DNA from: a virus
Length of the DNA stretch: 26,452 nt
Reading direction: 5' to 3' (one strand)
IMG/VR virus record: IMGVR_UViG_3300022223_000021
Location: 1 to 26,452 of that record
The notes under the pieces were generated by a model that had not been told where the DNA came from, did not search any database, and saw nothing but the letters and a program-made list of their open reading frames with translations. A program made the translations under genes and the position numbers. Shown here one piece after another: positions 4,688-11,709 of this stretch. Every line of letters begins with the position of its first letter. The stretch's first letter is position 1.

Positions 4688-5924
4688 TTTTTTAGACAAA
4701 TATATTGATGGCGTTTTAGCTAAAGCTGAAGGCACTACCTTTCATGATAAAGGTCAAGATATGCGCCCAACTCTACCTTATGGGATAAGAGTAGACATTG
4801 CTGAATCATTTGGCGCTAAACGTGCCAATGAATCAGATAGAGATTACGCTAAACGTATAGTTGAGCAAAAGTACCTACCGGAAGTTAAAAAGAAACTTGG
4901 TACAGCGTGGGACAAAATACCAGAGTCAATGAAAATTGTGGCGTTAGATACGCATTTCAATGCTGGGTTAGACATTGCCCCTGGGTTTGTTAAAAATTTA
5001 AAAACTGGTAATTATAAAGAAGCTCTAAAAAGTACGTTAGATATTGTTGGCGTAACTGACGCTAAGACAAATAAAAAGTACACCAGCCCTGGATTGGCAA
5101 ATCGTAGAGCCGCTGCTTACAACTTAGCCGCTAAAGATTTAAACCAGCCAACGATTACAGATACCCTTGTTTCTAAAGAAGGGGTTGTTTCCTACTTTAC
5201 AGGGGAAGGCAGGGATGTTTTGTTTTCCAAGGATATTGGTAAACCTCTCTACCCTACCTCTAGTGTAAATTTTAGAGCGCCTGCTGAGTTTAGTTTTCAA
5301 AGAGACCCTGTTAAATCAAAAGCACAACAAACTAAAAAAGGTATTATCAGTCAGGCTAATGCAACAGAAACACCAGTAGGGGCTGGCGCTGGAAGAGGTT
5401 TTGTCAACCCTCTCTTGGCTCTAACTAATTCTGAGTTTGGTTTAGAAGTTCCGGGTGATACAGTAAGTGCTGAATGGCAAGGGTTTATGCCTGACGCAAC
5501 TGTGCCAACACCTCCACCTTCTGCTGGGGCTGGGCGTGGTTTTGTTAACCCGCCTTTTGTTGCATCTAACCAAGATGAAATTCGTGGGGATACAGTAAAC
5601 CCTGAATGGGCAGCTTACATGGACGCTCTTAAAGCTGGAAGAGATGACCTTTTTGGTGGTTATCCTGCAAGAATTACAGAGCCAATCCAGGTAATCCCCA
5701 ACGTAATGCGGGAGTATATTCCAGAAGTTTCAATTGGCGCTGGGGCAGGCAGAGGTCTTGTAAACCCCCCATCAGTTATGCCTGATGAAGTATACCGTGA
5801 TAACGAAATCAGACCAAAGTCATTTATGGGCGAGCCAGTTGCGCCACAAAACATTTGGAGGGATTCTTCAGGGAATCCAATCCTTGATAGGTTCGGAGGC
5901 TATATTTACCAGAAGCAATACTAA
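4677..5924 (+). CDS. Lysozyme-like protein with C-terminal GAGRG repeat tail
   Basis: A 415-aa protein. The start at 4677 (MATSFLDKY) has AGAGG 6 nt upstream and overlaps the previous gene by 11 nt; the open frame back to 4470 is only antecedent sequence. Residues 1 to about 165 look like a phage lysozyme (GH24-like) domain: 'LAKAEGTTFHDKG' with Glu18 as likely acid, 'PYGIRVD', 'ALDTHFNAGLDIAPGFV', and the closing 'LANRRAAAYNLA'. The remaining 250 residues are low-complexity with three repeats of GAGRG(F/L)VNP at about 235, 283 and 354, each followed by acidic or proline-rich linkers and, in the first two, 'GDTVxxEW'. No signal peptide is visible. The fusion and its position between the terminase genes suggest a virion-associated wall hydrolase or a cytoplasmic endolysin released by a holin. 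Confidence 0.65.
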   Translation: MATSFLDKYIDGVLAKAEGTTFHDKGQDMRPTLPYGIRVDIAESFGAKRANESDRDYAKRIVEQKYLPEVKKKLGTAWDKIPESMKIVALDTHFNAGLDIAPGFVKNLKTGNYKEALKSTLDIVGVTDAKTNKKYTSPGLANRRAAAYNLAAKDLNQPTITDTLVSKEGVVSYFTGEGRDVLFSKDIGKPLYPTSSVNFRAPAEFSFQRDPVKSKAQQTKKGIISQANATETPVGAGAGRGFVNPLLALTNSEFGLEVPGDTVSAEWQGFMPDATVPTPPPSAGAGRGFVNPPFVASNQDEIRGDTVNPEWAAYMDALKAGRDDLFGGYPARITEPIQVIPNVMREYIPEVSIGAGAGRGLVNPPSVMPDEVYRDNEIRPKSFMGEPVAPQNIWRDSSGNPILDRFGGYIYQKQY

Positions 5925-6103
5925 TGATTAAATTTTATGTTCTAGTGTTTATGTTCTCAAACACACCCGACTTCAGGATGGTAACACAAATTGAAGTTCC
6001 TACTTTAGAAATGTGTGCAGAGAAGACACTAGAGATAAATGTGTCAGATGAAACTCCTTTTAACGCAGCTTGTTTTGTACAGAAATACTATAAAGATTCG
6101 TGA
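5924..6103 (+). CDS. Small ORF, 59 aa, between lysozyme and large terminase
   Basis: The ORF starts MIKFYVLVFMFSNTPDFRMV and ends FVQKYYKDS. Its ATG overlaps the lysozyme stop (TAATG) and its TGA overlaps the GTG start of the large terminase (GTGA), so all three are coupled. The first 11 residues are hydrophobic, and two cysteines occur later (CAEK, ACFV). This could be a small secreted or membrane-associated protein. There is no strong ribosome-binding site and no family I recognise. Tight overlap on both sides is the main evidence that it is real. Confidence 0.6.
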   Translation: MIKFYVLVFMFSNTPDFRMVTQIEVPTLEMCAEKTLEINVSDETPFNAACFVQKYYKDS

Positions 6104-7353
6104 GTGATTTAAAAATTGAGTTACTCCCGTGGCAACAGAAAGTCTGGAATGACCCCGCAAGGTTTCATGTCGTGGCTGCTGGGCGAAGAACGGGGAAAAG
6201 TAGACTCGCAGCATATCGACTGATTGTTGAGGCGCTACAGAGTGAGCGCGGACATGTCTTCTATGTTGCTCCTACACAGGGGCAGGCTAGGGACATTATG
6301 TGGCAAGTGTTGCTTGAGGTGGGTCACTCTGTTATCAGTGGAAGTCACATTAACAACTTGCAGATTAAACTTATTAACGGGGCAACCATATCGCTAAAGG
6401 GTGCTGACCGTCCAGAGACTATGCGAGGTGTGTCGCTAAAGTTTCTGGTGTTGGATGAGTATGCAGATATGAAGCCAGAGGTGTGGGAGCAAATCTTACG
6501 TCCCGCGCTGGCTGACTTGAAGGGTAGGGCGTTATTCATTGGTACGCCTATGGGTCGTAATCATTTTTATGACTTGTACCAATACGGGTTAAAAGGTGAG
6601 GATGTTACTTTTAAATCGTTTCACTTCTCTTCGTTTGATAACCCGCTGTTAGACCCAAAAGAGATTGAAGCTGCTAAGAAGAGTATGTCCTCTTTCAGCT
6701 TTAGGCAAGAGTTTATGGCTTCCTTTGAAGCGGCTGGTGGTGAGCTATTCAAAGAGGAGTGGATTAAGTTTGATGAGGAAGAGCCAAAAGAGGGTGACTT
6801 TTATATTGCGGTTGACCTAGCTGGCTTTGAGGATGAAGGTACAAAGGGGCTTAAAAACTCCAGGTTAGACAGTACGGCGATTGCTATTGTCAAAGCCAAT
6901 GATAAAGGCTGGTGGGTTGCAGATATCATCTATGGTCGTTGGGATGTCAAGGAGACAGCCAAGATTATATTTGATGCTGTTAAGAGGTATGAGCCGATAG
7001 CAGTCGGTATTGAGAAGGGTATTGCAAAACAGGCTGTTATGCCGTACCTGTCAGATATTATGAAGCGTACTCAAACCTTCTTTAGGGTTGAAGAGCTATC
7101 ACACGGGAATAAGAAGAAGGTAGACCGTGTAGTGTGGGCGCTCCAAGGAAGATTTGAGAACGGTTATATAAAACTTAACAAGGGTGATTGGAATAACGAA
7201 TTCTTAGACCAGTTATTTCAATTCCCCAATAAGCTAGTACATGATGACCTTCCTGACGCTTTGTCGTACATTGAGCAACTTGCAAAAGTTTCTTACACGT
7301 TCGACTACGAAGAGGAAGAGTACCAAATGTTAGACGCAACTGCGGGGTATTAA
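6100..7353 (+). CDS. Large terminase subunit (packaging ATPase-nuclease)
   Basis: A 417-aa protein that starts with GTG, overlapping the preceding stop. The ATPase domain has Walker A GRRTGKS at residues 28-34 and Walker B LVLDE at 116-120. The C-terminal RNase H-like nuclease has 'IAVDLAG' with Asp239, 'DSTAIAIVKAN', and 'DDLPDALSYIEQL' at 382-394, supplying the usual acidic residues. Length and motif order fit phage TerL. It pumps DNA into the prohead through the portal encoded 4 nt downstream, and cuts the concatemer. Confidence 0.95.
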   Translation: MSDLKIELLPWQQKVWNDPARFHVVAAGRRTGKSRLAAYRLIVEALQSERGHVFYVAPTQGQARDIMWQVLLEVGHSVISGSHINNLQIKLINGATISLKGADRPETMRGVSLKFLVLDEYADMKPEVWEQILRPALADLKGRALFIGTPMGRNHFYDLYQYGLKGEDVTFKSFHFSSFDNPLLDPKEIEAAKKSMSSFSFRQEFMASFEAAGGELFKEEWIKFDEEEPKEGDFYIAVDLAGFEDEGTKGLKNSRLDSTAIAIVKANDKGWWVADIIYGRWDVKETAKIIFDAVKRYEPIAVGIEKGIAKQAVMPYLSDIMKRTQTFFRVEELSHGNKKKVDRVVWALQGRFENGYIKLNKGDWNNEFLDQLFQFPNKLVHDDLPDALSYIEQLAKVSYTFDYEEEEYQMLDATAGY

Positions 7354-7356
7354 AAT

Positions 7357-9342
7357 ATGGAAGAAAAAGACTTTGTAGACCAAAAGGTTGAGAATTGGGT
7401 TATCTCCAAAGTAGACCAATGGCGCGACCACTACAGTGCCAACTACGAAGATAAGTTCGATGAGTACTATCGGCTGTGGCGTGGTATCTGGGCTGCTGAG
7501 GACAAGACACGCGAGAGTGAGCGTTCTCGGCTAATCTCTCCAGCCCTACAGCAGGCAGTCGAAAGCTCTGTTGCTGAAGTGGAGGAAGCCACCTTTGGGC
7601 GTGGTAAATGGTTTGACATCCGGGATGACCGTAATGACCAGGATAACAAGGATGTTGCTTTCCTGCGTGAACAGTTAGCGGAGGACTTCCAGTTTACCAA
7701 GACCCGTAAGGCAGTTGCTGAGTGTATCCTGAACGCTGCTGTTTTTGGCACTGGTATCGGTGAAATTGTCATCGAAGAGGTCAAAGAGATGAAGCCAGCC
7801 ACCCAACCTATTATGGATGGGGCTATGCAGGCAGTCGGTGTTAACATTGAGGATAGGGTTGTGGTTAAACTACGCCCCATTCTGCCACAAAACTTCCTGA
7901 TTGACCCTGTTGCCACCTCTATTGAAGAGGCTTTGGGTGTTGCTATTGACGAATTTGTGCCTCGCCATCAGGTTGAGATGGGCATTCAAAGCGGTATTTA
8001 CTTTGATGTTAAGCTGGAGAGTGCTTCGACAGACACTGACATTGAGCCTGACAAGGAAATTACCTCTTTTGATGAGGATAAAGTACGGCTAACCAAGTAT
8101 TATGGTCTTATCCCTCGGCATTTGTACAACGATGCCATCATGGAAGAGGATGAGAGCGAGATGTCCAAGTCGGTTAAGCCCGCAAAAGAAGAAAATGAGG
8201 ATGAAAGCGCCGAAAAAGGCTATGTAGAGGTTATTGTGGTTGTCGCCAACGGTGGTCAACTGCTCAAAATCGAAGAAAACCCCTACATGATGCAAGATAG
8301 ACCCATTGTGGCGTTCCCTTGGGATGTAGTTCCTGGGCGTTTCTGGGGTCGTGGCGTGTGTGAGAAAGGGTATAACAGCCAAAAGGCGCTGGATGCAGAG
8401 CTTCGCGCCCGTATTGATGCCCTAGCCCTCACCGTTCACCCAATGATTGCTATGGATGCTTCTCGTATGCCTCGTGGGGCTAAACTTGAGGTACGTCCAG
8501 GCAAGACAATTCTCACCAATGGTAACCCAGCAGAGATTTTGCAGCCATTTAAGTTTGGCAACCTCGACCAAGTTACCTTTGCCCAAGCTGGTGAGTTGCA
8601 GAAGATGGTACAGATGGCTACAGGCGCTATTGACGCTGCTGGTATCCCAGGCACTATCAATGGAGACGCTGCCGCTGGCGCTGTATCTATGTCTATGGGG
8701 GCTATTATCAAGCGCCACAAGCGTACATTGATTAACTTCCAAGAGAGTTTTCTCATCCCGATGATTGAGAAGACGGCGTGGCGGTATATGCAATTTGACC
8801 CTGAACATTACCCTGTTTCAGATTACAAGTTTGTACCATCTTCTTCTTTGGGCGTTATTGCCCGTGAGTATGAAGTTACCCAACTTGTACAACTACTACA
8901 AACCTTGGGTCAGGATAGCCCAATGTACCCGATGCTGGTATCTGCTGTTATTGACAACATGGGGCTGACCAACCGTGAAGAGTTGATGGCTCAGTTGCAA
9001 CAGAGTATGCAGCCTAACCCAGAGGCTCAACAGATGGAGCAAGCCCATATGCAGCAGCAGATGGAGATGGCGCAAGCCCAGCTTCAGCTTGTACAGGCTC
9101 AGACGATGGAAGCACAGGCTAGGGCGCAGAAACTATCTGTGGAAGCCCAATTGGAACCACAGGTTGTGCAGGCTAAGATGGCTGCGGCAATCTCGACCAA
9201 CCTACAACAAGGGACAGGGGATGACTCTGAATTTGCCCGTAGAGCCAAGATTGCTGACCTACTGCTTAAAGAGGAAGATATCAAGAGTAATGAGCGAATT
9301 GCAGTGATGCAAATGCGACAAAAAAACTTGACAAAACAGTAA
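7357..9342 (+). CDS. Portal protein (head-tail connector)
   Basis: A 661-aa protein directly after TerL, preceded by GGGG about 8 nt upstream. The N-terminus, 'WRDHYSANYEDKFDEYYRLWRGIW', and the later 'ERSRLISPALQQAVESSVAEVEEATFG' are typical of large podovirus portals, as is 'FGTGIGEIVIEEV'. The region 'MPRGAKLEVRPGKTILTNGNPAEILQPF' also fits a portal core. The C-terminal 120 residues are Gln/Met/Ala-rich and probably form a coiled-coil barrel as in P22-type portals (inference). It forms the dodecameric ring at one vertex. Its final codons overlap promoter P2. Confidence 0.9.
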   Translation: MEEKDFVDQKVENWVISKVDQWRDHYSANYEDKFDEYYRLWRGIWAAEDKTRESERSRLISPALQQAVESSVAEVEEATFGRGKWFDIRDDRNDQDNKDVAFLREQLAEDFQFTKTRKAVAECILNAAVFGTGIGEIVIEEVKEMKPATQPIMDGAMQAVGVNIEDRVVVKLRPILPQNFLIDPVATSIEEALGVAIDEFVPRHQVEMGIQSGIYFDVKLESASTDTDIEPDKEITSFDEDKVRLTKYYGLIPRHLYNDAIMEEDESEMSKSVKPAKEENEDESAEKGYVEVIVVVANGGQLLKIEENPYMMQDRPIVAFPWDVVPGRFWGRGVCEKGYNSQKALDAELRARIDALALTVHPMIAMDASRMPRGAKLEVRPGKTILTNGNPAEILQPFKFGNLDQVTFAQAGELQKMVQMATGAIDAAGIPGTINGDAAAGAVSMSMGAIIKRHKRTLINFQESFLIPMIEKTAWRYMQFDPEHYPVSDYKFVPSSSLGVIAREYEVTQLVQLLQTLGQDSPMYPMLVSAVIDNMGLTNREELMAQLQQSMQPNPEAQQMEQAHMQQQMEMAQAQLQLVQAQTMEAQARAQKLSVEAQLEPQVVQAKMAAAISTNLQQGTGDDSEFARRAKIADLLLKEEDIKSNERIAVMQMRQKNLTKQ

Positions 9343-9356
9343 AAGTGTGGTATAAT
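9328..9356 (+). promoter_or_regulatory. Consensus sigma70 promoter P2 (capsid operon)
   Basis: TTGACA (9328-9333), a 17-bp spacer and TATAAT (9351-9356) with an extended TGG. The -35 element lies inside the last codons of the portal gene. It is almost identical to P1 and P3 in spacer and flanks. It would drive the 80-aa gene, the zinc-ribbon protein, scaffold and major capsid protein, ending at the terminator at 11644. Confidence 0.92.
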
Positions 9357-9388
9357 AGCGACATCTCTCCACTTGAAAGGAAAAAGAG

Positions 9389-9631
9389 ATGGACAAAGAA
9401 TTACAGGTATATTATGAGAATTTGCTAGATTTGTTTACCCGTGATGGGTGGAAACAGTTTATCGAAGATATCCAAGACAATGCTGATATCTTAGCTGACA
9501 TAACTACAATCCCTGATGAGAAACAATTCTGGTATCGGCGTGGACAGCTTGAAGCAATTCAACGCATCCTATCCTACGAATCCACCATAAAAAATAGCTA
9601 TGAGGATTTCGAAAGGGATATGAATGAGTAA
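9389..9631 (+). CDS. Small acidic phage protein, 80 aa
   Basis: The ORF starts MDKELQVYYENLLDLFTRDGWKQ, then 'FIEDIQDNADILADITTIPDEKQFWYRRGQLEAIQRILSYE'. This resembles uncharacterised acidic proteins found between portal and scaffold genes of podoviruses ('LF..DGWK.F...I..N.......I.d...F..R.GQL..I..IL'). A GAAAGG site lies upstream of the ATG at 9389. It overlaps the next gene by 8 nt. A role in assembly is inferred from location only. Confidence 0.7.
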   Translation: MDKELQVYYENLLDLFTRDGWKQFIEDIQDNADILADITTIPDEKQFWYRRGQLEAIQRILSYESTIKNSYEDFERDMNE

Positions 9632-9860
9632 ACGAATCTTTGAGTTTCTCTGCGAAGACGGTCACATTTCCGATGTTTACATTGACGCGAAAATTCGCGC
9701 AACCAATTGTAAAGAATGTGACAAACTTGCACATCGAATCATCAGTAAGCCGATGGTTAAACTGGAGGGCGTAACCGGGGCGTTTCCTGGCGCAGCAATG
9801 CGGTGGGAGCGTAAGCGAGAAGAGAAGATGGCGCAAGAAAGGCGTGCCGCTAGTGACTAG
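9624..9860 (+). CDS. Small zinc-ribbon-like phage protein, 78 aa
   Basis: The N-terminus reads 'FLCEDGH', with Cys10 and His14, followed by Cys29-x2-Cys32 ('NCKECD'). This is a possible CxxxH...CxxC zinc site. The C-terminus has 'VKLEGVTGAFPGAAMRWERKREEKM', a pattern (zinc ribbon, then 'G..G.FPGA...W...RE') seen in small phage proteins near the capsid genes. The start overlaps the upstream stop, so translation is coupled. Its function is unknown. Confidence 0.7.
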   Translation: MSKRIFEFLCEDGHISDVYIDAKIRATNCKECDKLAHRIISKPMVKLEGVTGAFPGAAMRWERKREEKMAQERRAASD

Positions 9861-9908
9861 CACAAGCACTTAATTATATTCCACAATGCTTATTAGCACG
9901 GAGAGTTT

Positions 9909-10706
9909 ATGGCAACATTTATTGACGAAGGCGAACAAACGCAACAAGAAGACGAAGAGTTTTCACCCGTAGATGAGGTGAATGAGCAGGAAACTCCAGA
10001 ACAGGAGCCTGAGCAAGAGCAAGTTGAAGAGGACATTCCCGATAAGTATCGTGGCAAATCTGTTAAAGATATTGTCAGGATGCACCAAGAAGCTGAAAGG
10101 GCTTTGGGTAAACAAGGGAGTGAAGTTGGAGAGCTTCGGCGTATTGTAGACGATTTTGTTAAAGCCCAAACCGTCACCCAAAAACAACAAGCCCCTGAAG
10201 TCGAGGAAGAGGTAGATTTTTTTACTGACCCCGACAAGGCAATCGCAAAGGCTATCGACAAGCATCCAAAAGTGCGGCAGGCTGAACAGCTTACCGCGCA
10301 GATGAAAAAGGCTGAGGCACTAGCTATTTTGAAACAGACACATCCTGACTTTGGTGAAATCGTCAATGACGGTAGTTTCGCAGAGTGGGTTAACAAGAGT
10401 ACTGTTCGCCGCGAATTGTTTAGTCGTGCTGACCGGTTGTATGATTTTGAAGCAGCAAATGAGTTGATTTCTACTTGGAAGGAAAGAAAGCAAGTGGTTA
10501 ATCAGGCAGAGGCAGTTGAGAAAGTACAGCGCAAACAGGCTGTTAAATCCGCATCTATGGGTTCAACCAAAGGGTCTGGAGAAACAGCGTCAAAGAAAAC
10601 CTATCGCAGAGCCGACATCATTGAACTCATGCGTACGAACCCTGACCGTTACCAGCAACTATCTGAAGAGATTATGGCTGCATACGCGGAGGGTCGTGTT
10701 AAATAA
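9909..10706 (+). CDS. Capsid scaffold protein
   Basis: A 265-aa protein directly before the major capsid gene; the ATG follows GGAGAG. The first 40 residues are very acidic and Gln-rich ('EEFSPVDEVNEQETPEQEPEQ...'). The middle is helical ('KSVKDIVRMHQEAERALGKQGSEVGELRRIVDDF'), and the C-terminus is basic ('KKTYRRADIIELMRTNPDRYQQLSEEIMAAYAEGRVK'). An acidic helical N-part with a basic C-terminal capsid-binding end is the usual design of P22/T7-type scaffold proteins. It would guide prohead assembly and then leave. Confidence 0.85.
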   Translation: MATFIDEGEQTQQEDEEFSPVDEVNEQETPEQEPEQEQVEEDIPDKYRGKSVKDIVRMHQEAERALGKQGSEVGELRRIVDDFVKAQTVTQKQQAPEVEEEVDFFTDPDKAIAKAIDKHPKVRQAEQLTAQMKKAEALAILKQTHPDFGEIVNDGSFAEWVNKSTVRRELFSRADRLYDFEAANELISTWKERKQVVNQAEAVEKVQRKQAVKSASMGSTKGSGETASKKTYRRADIIELMRTNPDRYQQLSEEIMAAYAEGRVK

Positions 10707-10727
10707 TCATTTTGAAAGGTAATTATT

Positions 10728-11636
10728 ATGGCACTTGGAAGTAATCACGTTACCAATACTACTGCGGCAACGTTTATCCCTGAACTGTGGTCTGACGAAA
10801 TTATCGCAGCCTACAAAACCAACCTCGTTATGGCGAACCTAGTCTCCAAAATGTCCTTCAAGGGCAAAAAGGGTGACACTCTCCATATTCCGAAACCAAC
10901 CCGTGGCGCTGCCTCTTTGAAAGCTGCTTCTTCGCAAGTTACGTTGCAAGCTGCTACTGAGAGCGAAGTGCAAGTGTTGGTCAACAAGCACTATGAATAT
11001 AGCCGCTTGATTGAGGACATCACCGAAGTGCAAGCTCTCGCTTCTCTGCGTAAGTTCTACACTTCTGACGCTGGCTACGCTCTGGCTAAACAAGTCGATA
11101 CCGACCTGTTGCAACTGGGTCGTGGTGTTAAAGGTGGTAATGGCACTATCGCTTATGATAAGGCTGTTATTGGTGGTGACGGCTCTACGCTGTACACTGG
11201 CGCTAACGAATCTGCCCTGACTGACGCTGGCATCCGCAAAGTTATCCAAACTCTGGATGACGCTGATGTGCCGATGGATGGTCGTGTGCTGGTTCTGCCT
11301 CCTGTCGCTCGTAACGTCATGCTGGGTCTGGCTCGTTTCACTGAGCAGGCTTTTGTTGGCGAAGTGGGCGGTGGTAACAGCATCCGCAATGGTGAGATTG
11401 GCAACGTCTATGGCGTTAAAGTCTTTGTCTCGACCAACTGCGAAACTGCTACTGGCGATGCCCGTATCGGTATGATGTTCCACAAGGATGCTTTTGTCCT
11501 GGCTGAGCAAATGGGCGTTCGCTCTCAGACTCAGTACAAACAAGAGTACCTGGGTACATTGTTTACCTCTGACATGCTGTATGGCGTGAAAGAGTTGCGT
11601 GATGAGGCTGCTGTAGCTATCGCTATGCCTGCCTAA
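10728..11636 (+). CDS. Major capsid protein (HK97-fold)
   Basis: A 302-aa protein preceded by GAAAGG. 'IPELWSDEIIAAYKTNLVMANLVSKMSFKGKKGDTLHIPKPTRG' and 'VQVLVNKHYEYSRLIEDITEVQALASL' resemble the N-terminal and E-loop regions of HK97-fold coat proteins of podoviruses. 'DGRVLVLPPVARNVML' and 'GNVYGVKVFVSTNC' are typical of the A- and P-domains. It follows the scaffold gene and is closed by a strong terminator. Its codon usage is markedly biased (GCT/CGT/GGT), which fits very high expression. Confidence 0.92.
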   Translation: MALGSNHVTNTTAATFIPELWSDEIIAAYKTNLVMANLVSKMSFKGKKGDTLHIPKPTRGAASLKAASSQVTLQAATESEVQVLVNKHYEYSRLIEDITEVQALASLRKFYTSDAGYALAKQVDTDLLQLGRGVKGGNGTIAYDKAVIGGDGSTLYTGANESALTDAGIRKVIQTLDDADVPMDGRVLVLPPVARNVMLGLARFTEQAFVGEVGGGNSIRNGEIGNVYGVKVFVSTNCETATGDARIGMMFHKDAFVLAEQMGVRSQTQYKQEYLGTLFTSDMLYGVKELRDEAAVAIAMPA

Positions 11637-11643
11637 TCTGATT

Positions 11644-11667
11644 GGGGGTGTAATGCCCCCTTTCTTT
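11644..11667 (+). terminator. Intrinsic terminator after the capsid gene
   Basis: GGGGG (11644-11648) pairs with CCCCC (11656-11660) around TGTAATG, followed by TTTCTTT. It lies 8 bp beyond the capsid stop and would end the capsid transcript, or attenuate it before the fibre gene. Confidence 0.8.
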
Positions 11668-11696
11668 AGCGTCTTTTACAGAGGGTGCTAAAGAAA
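11661..11696 (+). promoter_or_regulatory. Perfect 10-bp inverted repeat overlapping the terminator U-tract
   Basis: TTTCTTTAGC (11661-11670) and GCTAAAGAAA (11687-11696) are perfectly complementary around a 16-nt loop. The left arm is the U-tract of the terminator at 11644, so the two structures share sequence. The right arm ends just before the AAAGGAG ribosome-binding site of the fibre gene. It may be an RNA processing, stabilising or translational element, or modulate termination. Confidence 0.6.
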
Positions 11697-11709
11697 CAAA
11701 GGAGTATAT

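Noticed and set aside
10839-11543. 234-aa antisense ORF within the capsid gene
   Set aside because: The capsid gene has strong codon bias that leaves the opposite frame open; no start site and no recognisable protein.
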